A stretch of DNA of 6,888 nt, taken from contig CAZOCP010000030.1 in the NCBI GenBank assembly GCA_964578345.1, positions 1 to 6,888 of the forward strand, given 5' to 3'. Source of the stretch: VGKP01 sp964578345 (GTDB lineage: Archaea > Nanobdellota > Nanobdellia > Pacearchaeales > GW2011-AR1). Of this stretch, positions 1 to 5,893 are shown piece by piece (within the stretch, counting starts at the first letter, position 1; every line of letters begins with the position of its first letter). A program made the position numbers and the translations under genes. The notes below the pieces were generated by a model, which did not search any database, was not told the DNA's origin, and saw only the letters and a program-made list of their open reading frames with translations.

Positions 1-35
1 GTTAAATTCATATCTTGTATAAGATAAAGCTAATA

Positions 36-56
36 TTTAAATTTTGCTATTACTGT
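36..56 (+). promoter_or_regulatory. Candidate distal promoter (P1) of the graspetide operon
   Basis: A TATA-like TTTAA at 36-40 is followed by TTTGCTATTACTGT at 43-56. The same 21-nt arrangement, differing at two positions, recurs at 3475-3495 before the HExxH protease gene. With usual archaeal spacing, transcription would begin near 60-66 and leave a leader of about 70 nt before the precursor start at 132. The alignment is direct observation; promoter function is inferred. Confidence 0.4.
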
Positions 57-70
57 GCATTGTTACCTAA

Positions 71-89
71 GCGGGACTTTTGAGTCTGC
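71..89 (+). other. Small hairpin in the putative 5' leader of the graspetide operon
   Basis: GGACT (74-78) can pair with AGTCT (83-87), with one G-U pair, around a TTTG loop. GC at 71-72 can pair with GC at 88-89 with one bulged G. It lies between the two candidate promoters, so it would be present only in transcripts from the distal one. It is short and could be coincidental. No known riboswitch or RNA family is recognised in 1-131, and no gene is seen there. Confidence 0.25.
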
Positions 90-101
90 AACACAATAAA
101 G

Positions 102-108
102 TTTAAAT
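102..108 (+). promoter_or_regulatory. Candidate proximal TATA box (P2) of the graspetide operon
   Basis: TTTAAAT is centred 27 nt before the ATG at 132, with an A-rich BRE-like stretch (AATAAAG) just upstream. This spacing predicts a leaderless transcript starting at or near the precursor ATG. That fits the absence of a Shine-Dalgarno sequence before it. Confidence 0.5.
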
Positions 109-131
109 AGTTTGAATCTTATTAAAAACCT

Positions 132-356
132 ATGGTAGAAGTTTTAGAAAGAATTGCTGAAAAAAGTGGTTCTGTGAGTGCATCCAAAGGAGACGAGTAT
201 TTAAGAGGCAGAGATTACTTGGGTGGAGGTGCTCCGAGAGATAGGGGTTACTCTGCTTTCGCAGAGATGTATCTTGAAAAACCAGTAGAAGTGCAGGCAG
301 GATTTACAGTTACTATTTGTACATGGAGAGGCATTCCAACCGTAGACGATTGGTAG
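132..356 (+). CDS. Candidate graspetide (microviridin-like) precursor peptide
   Basis: This 74-residue peptide lies 20 nt upstream of an ATP-grasp peptide ligase, the usual place for its substrate. Residues 1-41 are charged and Gly/Ser-rich. Residues 42-49 (AFAEMYLE) resemble the microviridin leader helix FFARFLE that MvdD-type ligases bind. The C-terminal core, from about residue 58, has hydroxyl donors T59, T61, T64 and T70 and acceptors D72 and D73. The tail T64-W-R-G-I-P-T-V-D-D-W74 recalls the microviridin core T-x-K-x-P-S-D-W with insertions. Expected products are side-chain ester or amide rings, but the ring topology cannot be read from sequence. A single C63 is notable. The ATG is supported by a TATA box 27 nt upstream. 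The gene is hypothetical as a coding sequence; the precursor role is inferred from position, leader and core. Confidence 0.72.
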   Translation: MVEVLERIAEKSGSVSASKGDEYLRGRDYLGGGAPRDRGYSAFAEMYLEKPVEVQAGFTVTICTWRGIPTVDDW

Positions 357-376
357 ATTTTTCAGCCTTTAATAAA

Positions 377-1333
377 ATGGAAAAGAAAGTTTTAATTCTT
401 ACCCATTTAGATGATTCTCACGCGTCTTCTGTTAGAGATTATTTAAACAAAAGAAAAGTGGAAAATTTTACAGTTGTTACTGAAAATTTATTAAGAGATT
501 ACAAAATAGGTTTTTCTTCTGAAGATTTAATTTATACACTTGGCAATGAAAGTGGAACTATAGAATTAACTCCTTCTTGGAATATCTGGAATAGGAGAAT
601 TATGATTCCGGACAGGAACAAGGGTATGCCTAAAGATTTGCAAGATTTAGTTACCGATGAATGTGAGAAAACATGGGATGGTCTATTAATGGCTCATAAA
701 GGGAAAGTAGTAAATCGCCCCCAAAACCATTTTTATGCAAATAGTAAATTAGATCAGATTAAATTCGCTTTAGAAAATGGAATGTATGTTCCAGACACAA
801 TAGTAACTAATGACCCAATTAATTTAAGAGACTTTTATGAAAAACATAAAGGTAATATTTGTTTCAAGTTGCAAAAAGGAGCGGTTATTAGAACTCCCGA
901 AGGAAACAAGGTTATATACACTAATAAGGTAACTGAAGAGCAAATGAGAAACGCATCTCTGGTTTCTGGTCATCCCTCATTATTTCAAGAATATATTGAT
1001 AAGGAATTTGAAATTAGAGTAGTTGCAACAGACAAAACTGCAACTGGAATTGCAATACATTCGCAAGATTCAGAAATATCTAAAGTTGATTATAGAAGGT
1101 ATGATTTAGAAAATGTTAAATACAATCAGATAGAACTTCCTAAAAATGTAAGGAATTTTTGCTCAAGTATGCTCTCACATTATGGGTTACATTTTGGAGC
1201 ATTTGATTTCATTTATTCAAAAGAAGGCAAGTATTTCTTCTTAGAATTAAATCCTAATGGGCAATGGTTATGGCTTGAAGAACAATCAGGATATAACCTA
1301 ACTAAAGAAGTAGCAGATAATTTAATAGAATAA
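377..1333 (+). CDS. ATP-grasp peptide ligase, MvdD/PsnB-like graspetide synthetase
   Basis: The 318-residue protein matches the ATP-grasp ligases that install ester or amide cross-links in graspetides (microviridins, plesiocin), activating Asp/Glu carboxylates with ATP. The N-terminus (MEKKVLILTH) is the usual first strand, and SWNIWNRR resembles the W-x-R-R segment of MvdD. The central ATP-binding part includes NRP, FQEYIDKEFEIRVV and VDYRRYD (the usual DWR position). The C-terminal signature is ELNPNGQWLW, with probable Mg ligands D277, E290 and N292. Length is typical for the family. The reading frame is open further upstream, through a TTG at 317 and an ATG at 323. Those starts would overlap the precursor gene and add a 20-residue extension unlike the family, so ATG 377 is chosen. 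No Shine-Dalgarno is present, which suggests translation coupled to the precursor gene. Its likely substrate is the 132-356 peptide. Confidence 0.9.
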   Translation: MEKKVLILTHLDDSHASSVRDYLNKRKVENFTVVTENLLRDYKIGFSSEDLIYTLGNESGTIELTPSWNIWNRRIMIPDRNKGMPKDLQDLVTDECEKTWDGLLMAHKGKVVNRPQNHFYANSKLDQIKFALENGMYVPDTIVTNDPINLRDFYEKHKGNICFKLQKGAVIRTPEGNKVIYTNKVTEEQMRNASLVSGHPSLFQEYIDKEFEIRVVATDKTATGIAIHSQDSEISKVDYRRYDLENVKYNQIELPKNVRNFCSSMLSHYGLHFGAFDFIYSKEGKYFFLELNPNGQWLWLEEQSGYNLTKEVADNLIE

Positions 1334-1334
1334 A

Positions 1335-1949
1335 ATGATTCAAGACATACTCTCAAAAATAAAAAGTAAAAGATTAATCTTATTTGGAGAAATTCATGGA
1401 ACAAAAGAAATTCCAGAATTGCTCTTGAATTTATTTAGTGACTTAGCTAAAACTGAGGATTTTAATTTAGGTTTGGAAATACCTAATGAATTTCAAAATA
1501 TAGAATTAGATAAGGTTTTTCAATTAATTAAAGAAACTGGTACAAGTGGGTTGATTAGTGAAGATTACATAAAGTTAATTAAAAAAATGCCCAAGAATAT
1601 AAAGATATTCTTTATTGCCCCAAGCACAATAAAGAATCAAGAAGAAATGGAAAAAGGAATTTCGGATAATATTCTAAAATTAGTTAATAACAAAAGAACA
1701 TTTATAATACTCGGAAATATTCATGCTTCTAAAAATAGAATAATGACAGAGAATTTTGACATTGTTCCTGCCGGATTTTTAATTTACCAAAAACTAAAGG
1801 ATAAAATGTTCTCTATTCTAATAAAAGCTAAAAGCGGAGAATTTTTTAATAATGGAATAAAACAAATAGTTCCTGACGAGAATGGTTCTTTTGATAATAA
1901 TTTCGATTATATTTATGAACTTGATAATGTATCTCCTTGTTCTTTTTAA
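1335..1949 (+). CDS. EreA/ChaN-like superfamily protein in the graspetide operon
   Basis: The 204-residue protein starts one nucleotide after the ligase stop, so the two are almost certainly co-translated. The N-terminal motif LILFGEIHGTKEIP (E19, H21, E25), the following GLEIP (E48) and the later ILGNIHASK (H130) fit the EreA/ChaN/TIKI-type fold. That fold is known from erythromycin esterase, a haem-binding lipoprotein and a metalloprotease family. Related uncharacterised bacterial proteins carry the same GEIHGT, GLEIP and GN-HA blocks. No signal peptide or membrane segment is seen, so it is probably cytosolic. A hydrolytic or esterase-like role in the pathway is possible, for example trimming, editing or self-protection, because graspetide rings are esters. 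This is inference; a binding role is equally open. The C-terminal third is Lys/Asn/Asp-rich and unremarkable. Confidence 0.65.
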   Translation: MIQDILSKIKSKRLILFGEIHGTKEIPELLLNLFSDLAKTEDFNLGLEIPNEFQNIELDKVFQLIKETGTSGLISEDYIKLIKKMPKNIKIFFIAPSTIKNQEEMEKGISDNILKLVNNKRTFIILGNIHASKNRIMTENFDIVPAGFLIYQKLKDKMFSILIKAKSGEFFNNGIKQIVPDENGSFDNNFDYIYELDNVSPCSF

Positions 1950-1983
1950 AAAAACATACATCAGAATAATGTGTCCATCCCGA

Positions 1984-2010
1984 AAAGTGATTTCAGCTCA
2001 AAATTACTTT
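1984..2010. terminator. Hairpin between convergent genes
   Basis: AAAGTGATTT (1984-1993) pairs over ten positions with AAATTACTTT (2001-2010), including one G-U pair, around a 7-nt loop. It sits in the 81-nt gap between the convergent genes ending at 1949 and 2031. It could terminate or stabilise transcripts from either side. The stem is A/T-rich and therefore weak. Confidence 0.4.
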
Positions 2011-2030
2011 CTAATTATACCTTACTCATC

Positions 2031-2594
2031 TTAATCAAATCCTGCAATGCCTCCAATAAGCTGGATGGCACTAACAACAGAAACAGACCAAAATAATCCC
2101 TGAACTAAATGCCCTCCAAAAAACTTGGTAATTTCTGTTCCGATAATTGGCACTTTGTAAGAATAACCTGGTTGTAGAGTAACTCCTTGTGAAAGTTGAG
2201 ATGTAATTTCAGAATATTGTTTATCTGTTACAACTGTACTTGTTCCATCTTTCCAAACTATTTCTTTACCTCCTCCATCTTTAATCAAAAAATGGTCAAT
2301 ATCTTTCCCTGCAATTGGATCCCCTATAATTTTACCATCTATATTATAAACAGAGATTTTTCCTCCTACAGGTACTAGAACTTGATATTTAGCAGCTGCA
2401 ACTGAACTGCTCCCAGAGGGATGAGACATCGCAGTTGTTTTTTTGGACACTATAGTTGCTTCTTCGTTTTGAGCACTTACAATACTAGCCTCTAGAGAAA
2501 TAATAAAAGCAGTAGAGATAACCATTCCAATTAAAAGAGAAATATTTACAATAACAATCTGAATTAAAAACTTCTCATTCCTCTTTTTTTTCAT
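2031..2594 (-). CDS. Secreted/membrane glycine-rich protein, short paralogue of the 6072-6888 gene
   Basis: This 187-residue protein of unknown function begins with a Lys/Arg-rich tail and a hydrophobic segment (about residues 10-35) ending in IVSAQ, a plausible signal-peptide cleavage region. The middle (about 40-145) is a Ser/Thr/Gly/Asp-rich, probably extracellular domain. The C-terminal 45 residues contain YKVPIIGTEI, then GHLVQGLFWS, then a hydrophobic Gly-containing membrane segment (AIQLIGGIAGFD). The last block is shared with the protein at 6072-6888, which continues for about 90 more residues, whereas this one stops immediately after GFD. It therefore looks like a truncated or minimal family member. 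A TATA-like box 25 nt before the ATG indicates its own leaderless promoter. It is not obviously connected to the peptide-modification genes. Confidence 0.75.
   Translation of the reverse strand: MKKKRNEKFLIQIVIVNISLLIGMVISTAFIISLEASIVSAQNEEATIVSKKTTAMSHPSGSSSVAAAKYQVLVPVGGKISVYNIDGKIIGDPIAGKDIDHFLIKDGGGKEIVWKDGTSTVVTDKQYSEITSQLSQGVTLQPGYSYKVPIIGTEITKFFGGHLVQGLFWSVSVVSAIQLIGGIAGFD
2034..2099. repeat. Repeat copy 1 of a 66-nt segment shared by two membrane-protein genes
   Basis: Direct base-by-base comparison with 6345-6410 gives 62 of 66 identities without gaps. The segment encodes the FWS...AIQLIGGIAGFD membrane stretch. Immediately outside it the two genes are much more divergent at DNA level. 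Confidence 0.9.
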
Positions 2595-2614
2595 GACTTA
2601 AAAAGATAGTACTT

Positions 2615-2624
2615 ATTTATAAAT
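2615..2624 (-). promoter_or_regulatory. TATA-like box for the 2031-2594 gene
   Basis: The self-complementary ATTTATAAAT is centred about 25 nt upstream of the ATG (first base 2594). This is the archaeal TATA-to-start distance expected for a leaderless mRNA. No Shine-Dalgarno lies between box and start. Confidence 0.6.
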
Positions 2625-2635
2625 GTTCTGAGGAG

Positions 2636-2641
2636 AAAAAA
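2636..2641 (-). terminator. Oligo-T terminator after the lipobox-protein gene
   Basis: On the minus strand, a run of six T begins two bases after the TAG stop of the 2644-3450 gene. Archaeal RNA polymerase commonly terminates at such runs without a hairpin. The next gene downstream on this strand has its own TATA box, which supports separate transcription. Confidence 0.45.
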
Positions 2642-2643
2642 CG

Positions 2644-3450
2644 CTACTTAACTTCAAATTCTATTGATTTTCCTATCTGTTCATTATCAATATAGAAAGA
2701 TCCTTCGTGAGACCCAGGAGTAAAATGACCTTTGTCAAACTTAACTCCAAAAAGACCTTCTCCATCTCTATCGCTAGTTATTCTTACACCATAGATTTCC
2801 TCGAATATTTCTTTCATAGGTACACGCAACCCAGTTATCCTAAATTGACGACGTGCATAATCTAGCTTAGTCAGATTTACTATCTTTAGACATGTGCTAA
2901 ATCTTATTTGATGAGAATTTAGTATCATAACTCCGATAGTTTCATTTGTAGAAAAAGTGCTTTTAATCCCAACAAACTCATCAGGATCACTATAACTATT
3001 ATTATTGAGGTCTTTCCAGTAATTGCATGTAAAAATAACATTACTTAATTTTTTAATGGGGTGATTGTCTGATGGTTCAGAATTATCTTTTGAAGGTTCG
3101 GAGTTATTATACACATTCACTTGACTCTTTCCTTCTCTTGCTGCCTCTCTCTGTCCTTGAATAATCGCCCCGGTTTCAGCAACTTGGCCAAGAGTGCTGA
3201 ACGCTGCCGATTGCTGAGGCGTTAGATTCTGATTCAATGCAGCTCCTCCAAAAATTAAAGAGCCTAAAAGATAATCACCAGAGCTAGTTTCATTATTAGA
3301 ACTAGAGTAAGGAACTGTAGGTTTTCCTACATGATGTAAGACATATCCGTCAGGAACTGTTTCACATCCTGCCAGCAGCAAACTTCCCGTAGCTATAGCT
3401 GCAATGCCTGCTTTATGCTGATAGTGTCTGAGTTTATCTATTAATCCCAT
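2644..3450 (-). CDS. Putative lipobox protein with a calcium-loop-like motif
   Basis: The 268-residue protein has no recognised function. Its start is a short basic segment, a hydrophobic stretch and LLLAGC, a good lipobox with C29 as the predicted lipidated residue. It is therefore probably anchored on the outer face of the membrane. Residues 61-105 are Ala/Gln-rich (GSLIFGGAAL, then TPQQSAAFSTLGQVAETG), followed by a disordered linker containing NSEPS twice. The C-terminal domain (about 135-268) includes D147-L-N149-N-N151-S-Y-S-D155-P-D-E158, which fits the D-x-N-x-N-x-x-x-D-x-x-E calcium-binding loop of EF-hand/dockerin type. Cysteines C142 and C186 could form a disulfide. Its promoter is probably the TATA-like CTTAAAAA centred 25 nt upstream and shared with the divergent protease gene. 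Any link to the peptide cassettes rests on position only. Confidence 0.75.
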   Translation of the reverse strand: MGLIDKLRHYQHKAGIAAIATGSLLLAGCETVPDGYVLHHVGKPTVPYSSSNNETSSGDYLLGSLIFGGAALNQNLTPQQSAAFSTLGQVAETGAIIQGQREAAREGKSQVNVYNNSEPSKDNSEPSDNHPIKKLSNVIFTCNYWKDLNNNSYSDPDEFVGIKSTFSTNETIGVMILNSHQIRFSTCLKIVNLTKLDYARRQFRITGLRVPMKEIFEEIYGVRITSDRDGEGLFGVKFDKGHFTPGSHEGSFYIDNEQIGKSIEFEVK

Positions 3451-3472
3451 ATTTAATTTAAGGAGAGTAAGG

Positions 3473-3480
3473 TTTTTAAG
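3473..3480. promoter_or_regulatory. Shared TATA-like box of two divergent genes
   Basis: Read on the minus strand this is CTTAAAAA, about 25 nt before the ATG of the lipobox gene. Read on the plus strand it is TTTTTAAG, about 22 nt before the first ATG of the protease gene and about 85 nt before its internal ATG at 3562. One box could serve both directions. A second plus-strand candidate, ATATTTAATTTA at 3449-3460, would give a start near 3481. Confidence 0.45.
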
Positions 3481-3495
3481 CTTTGCTATTACTGT
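3475..3495 (+). promoter_or_regulatory. Promoter-proximal element shared with the graspetide operon
   Basis: TTTAA at 3475-3479, two variable bases, then TTTGCTATTACTGT at 3482-3495. The copy at 36-56 is identical at 19 of 21 positions and is also placed at a TATA-like sequence. The 14-nt exact core alone could arise by chance in AT-rich DNA. The matching promoter position makes common regulation more plausible. Confidence 0.4.
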
Positions 3496-3498
3496 AAA

Positions 3499-4503
3499 AT
3501 GTACAACAATTGCGGAAGCTCAATAGGAAACAATTTTAAAATCTTGAAGTCGGTTAGTTTAATGAATTTCAGAATTTTTATATCTAAGGCCGGAACTTTT
3601 CTAATGACTCTGGACTCTTTAACTTGTTGGAATAGTGTTTTTCTTAGCCGCCGCCATATAGCAGATAGATTTACTGAAAAATATGAACTTGATAAACATG
3701 ATAAAGAGTTTTTGAATAAATATAAAGAAATTAGAACAAGACTGTCTTGGGGGAATATTGAGTGGTGTTTTCATCATTCTGGCGGCCTAGTTGAAATGAA
3801 ACATAGGTCTAAATTGGTTTTGAAGGACTCTGATAGAAATCTTTTGTTATTAATTATTAATCAGTTTTGGTCAAGATTTTCTATATTATATTCTAAAGAT
3901 TTTTATTATTTGAAAGAGCGCAGAGAAACCATGTTAAAAAATCTTAAAGAGAGTTTTTTTCAGAGCGCTTTAGAGGATATTAATTATTTCTTTCGCATTA
4001 ATTTATCCAACAAGGAAATTCCTGTTTCTTTAATACCTGGATTTTCTGAAAGATCTGGATCTGGAATGGGTTTTTCGAGACCCTCTGCCTTAATAGTACT
4101 TGAGACAACAAACTTAAGGACAAACGATCAAGAAGCGGTTAAAAGAGATTTGAGCGTGTTATTACATGAATTTTCGCATATTGTTATTAATTTTGAAGAA
4201 AACAATTTTAAGGATATTATGGAAGAGATTTTAGAAAAAGAAGGCGCTTCGGATTGGGAGAAACACACTGTTGAAGAAGCAATAATAAGATCTAATTTTC
4301 CTAGTGGTATCTTAGCTGTTCGTTCTGGACTTTTAAAAAAAATTCCAGAAAGTCTTAAAAAAACTCTGAGCACAGACCCAACTCAAAAACTTACATCTTC
4401 AATTATCCAAATTACTGAAGAACAAATAAAAAATGGAAATCATTTTAATGATCCTAAATATATTAAGGAAGTTCTTAAAATACTTCGATCGATTAAAAAT
4501 TAA
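3499..4503 (+). CDS. HExxH zinc metalloprotease-like protein
   Basis: The 334-residue protein is probably cytosolic, with no signal peptide. The central motif LLHEFSHIVI (H223, E224, H227) is a canonical HExxH zinc site. About 32 residues after H227, V-E-E-A-I-I-R-S (E259/E260) supplies a plausible third zinc ligand in gluzincin style. The HEFSH and E-x-I-I-R spacing resembles uncharacterised families of the DUF4932 kind, but I am not sure of the assignment. The N-terminal half is helical and charged, without a recognised domain. The gene converges on the radical SAM precursor gene with an 8-nt gap and shares a promoter-like element with the graspetide operon, so a leader-peptidase role is an attractive inference. 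The start is uncertain: ATG 3499 gives the longest product, while ATG 3562 (MNFRIF) fits the predicted transcript start better and would shorten the protein to 313 residues. Confidence 0.75.
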   Translation: MYNNCGSSIGNNFKILKSVSLMNFRIFISKAGTFLMTLDSLTCWNSVFLSRRHIADRFTEKYELDKHDKEFLNKYKEIRTRLSWGNIEWCFHHSGGLVEMKHRSKLVLKDSDRNLLLLIINQFWSRFSILYSKDFYYLKERRETMLKNLKESFFQSALEDINYFFRINLSNKEIPVSLIPGFSERSGSGMGFSRPSALIVLETTNLRTNDQEAVKRDLSVLLHEFSHIVINFEENNFKDIMEEILEKEGASDWEKHTVEEAIIRSNFPSGILAVRSGLLKKIPESLKKTLSTDPTQKLTSSIIQITEEQIKNGNHFNDPKYIKEVLKILRSIKN

Positions 4504-4511
4504 ACTGATTC

Positions 4512-4733
4512 TTACCAATCTGTATTATTAAACTTATCCCAAACCTGATCCCATTGACTCCAATCACCCCAATCCCTCCATTCTAATGAGTCTTCATCTC
4601 TATATTCCCTGCGTGAAAAATCTTGCTCTGTTTTAGTTCTGGATATTTTTGATTGTTGAGGCAAATACATTCTTGCTGCTTCTTCAATTTTTTCTCTCTT
4701 TTCCAAAAGCTTTCTTATAATATAATCTGTCAT
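4512..4733 (-). CDS. Precursor peptide with an aromatic-X-X ladder, substrate of the adjacent radical SAM enzyme
   Basis: This 73-residue peptide starts 7 nt after the radical SAM gene stop and is surely co-transcribed with it. The leader is a charged predicted helix (about residues 1-24) containing A20-R-M-Y-L24. This matches A44-E-M-Y-L48 of the other precursor and recalls the microviridin leader. The C-terminus reads as consecutive triplets: W52-R-D, W55-G-D, W58-S-Q, W61-D-Q, then V64, W65-D-K, F68-N-N, ending T-D-W73. Y44-R-D and F39-S-R precede them. Aromatic-X-X triplets with a polar third residue are the substrates of three-residue cyclophane-forming enzymes (triceptides), which bond the aromatic ring to the beta-carbon of the third residue. 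Five to eight rings are possible. The known GrrM substrates are Gly/Arg-rich, so this Trp-rich core is unusual. Coding status is well supported; ring formation is inferred. Confidence 0.88.
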   Translation of the reverse strand: MTDYIIRKLLEKREKIEEAARMYLPQQSKISRTKTEQDFSRREYRDEDSLEWRDWGDWSQWDQVWDKFNNTDW

Positions 4734-4740
4734 ATTTAGA

Positions 4741-5889
4741 TTAAATAGAGTCTATGACTGCATCAAACAATGCTTTTTTTGTGTTTCTACAAAAATCTGT
4801 TTCAGTAGCTGCAGTTGTTTTATGTTCAAAATACTTATTACTCGCTTGCCCTCCTTTACATAATTTATAGTAAGCACATTCATTCTTGCATCTCTTAACT
4901 CCCAGGACAAAATCTTTCACGTAATTTGATTCTAGACCTTTTTGTAAAACTTCTCTTAAAGAATGATCTAAAATATTACCAACAACAAAATTGTAGTTTT
5001 TATCTGCAGGAACACCAATAAATTCAGGCGAGAGAAGAACCACATCTCCGTTTGAAGCTATCGAAGGAAGAATACCGAAGTACATATATCCAGACATTTC
5101 CTCATTTGTCTTTGAAGAATTTTGCTCAAGTTCTGAATACACCCTCTTTATACTTACAAGAGCGTTATCAAATTCTCTAACACGAATTATGGGATTAGCG
5201 ATCCATATCTCAAAAAGATCCTTCCAAAACTTTGAAACTCTTTCACTGTGTTGCAACCCTACTAGATTAACTCCTTCTTTTTCTTCTATATTAACACAAA
5301 GACTTGCGCAATCTACTAATCTAGCAAATTTATATATTTCTTTAGCACTATCTAAAGATTGATTCGTAACTACAGAAATAATCGAAAATGGAATGTCATT
5401 ATGATGCAAGCAATCTATACCTTTCATTACTAGAGTATAAGAGCTTTTTCCATTTCTATCAATTCTTTGAGCATTTAGTTCTGCTGGGCCATCAATACTA
5501 ATACCTACTTTGAAGCCATATTCTTTGAATAGACTACACCAATCATCATTTAAAAGTGTTGCATTTGTTTGAACATTATGCCTAACTTTATTTTCCAGCC
5601 CTTTTCTTGTCAAAGGAGCCACTAAGTCTCTGAACCTATTAATTCCACAAGCCAATGGCTCTCCACCGTGCCACACTATTCTTAAAGGATACATAGTTTT
5701 GACAGGGCTTTCATCTTTATCTATAAAATTCGCAACTCTCTCAGTTACTCTTACTGGCATGATTCTTTGACGAGATTTATCTGGTAAATAACAATACTTA
5801 CAATCTAAATTGCAGAAAGTCGTGGGTTGAAGGACTATCATCTGCAATCCAAATTTGGGCTCGTTGCTTTCTTGTATTTCTTCAGACAT
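4741..5889 (-). CDS. Radical SAM/SPASM peptide maturase, GrrM-like, probably cyclophane-forming
   Basis: The 382-residue enzyme carries the radical SAM cluster motif C26-x3-C30-x2-C33 in LQPTTFCNLDCKYCYLP. That segment, with its LQPT and CYLP flanks, is typical of GrrM/FxsB/Xye-type RiPP maturases. HGGEP (74-78), QTNATLL (107-113) and VGISIDGP (128-135) are the usual SAM-binding and barrel motifs. The C-terminal region has SNGDVVLLSPEFIG followed by FVVGNI, resembling the GrrM pattern GDISTFSPELLG and FVFGN. A reduced SPASM cluster follows: C334-x3-C338-x5-C344-KGG...NKYFE...C367. The Cys that opens a classical SPASM domain is absent, as in GrrM. The expected chemistry is hydrogen abstraction from a beta-carbon and C-C bond formation to an aromatic ring in the adjacent peptide. 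An in-frame TAG upstream allows no longer start. There is no Shine-Dalgarno at useful spacing. Confidence 0.92.
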   Translation of the reverse strand: MSEEIQESNEPKFGLQMIVLQPTTFCNLDCKYCYLPDKSRQRIMPVRVTERVANFIDKDESPVKTMYPLRIVWHGGEPLACGINRFRDLVAPLTRKGLENKVRHNVQTNATLLNDDWCSLFKEYGFKVGISIDGPAELNAQRIDRNGKSSYTLVMKGIDCLHHNDIPFSIISVVTNQSLDSAKEIYKFARLVDCASLCVNIEEKEGVNLVGLQHSERVSKFWKDLFEIWIANPIIRVREFDNALVSIKRVYSELEQNSSKTNEEMSGYMYFGILPSIASNGDVVLLSPEFIGVPADKNYNFVVGNILDHSLREVLQKGLESNYVKDFVLGVKRCKNECAYYKLCKGGQASNKYFEHKTTAATETDFCRNTKKALFDAVIDSI

Positions 5890-5893
5890 ATTC

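Noticed and set aside
317..376. Longer N-terminus for the ATP-grasp ligase from TTG 317 or ATG 323
   Set aside because: It would overlap the precursor gene and add residues unlike the family; MEKKVLILTH at 377 matches the normal N-terminal strand.
1213..1404. Minus-strand 63-aa frame
   Set aside because: It lies antisense over the highly conserved C-terminus of the ligase and the start of the next gene, with no recognisable features.
2196..2378. Plus-strand 60-aa frame
   Set aside because: Antisense shadow inside the 2031-2594 gene; low-complexity hydrophobic composition and no promoter.
4128..4373. Minus-strand 81-aa frame
   Set aside because: Antisense shadow over the HExxH region of the protease gene.
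377..5889. Assignment to the bacterial grasp-with-SPASM (Gws) system
   Set aside because: As I recall, the Gws partner lacks an intact radical SAM motif; here C26/C30/C33 are present and the SPEFIG region points to GrrM-like enzymes.
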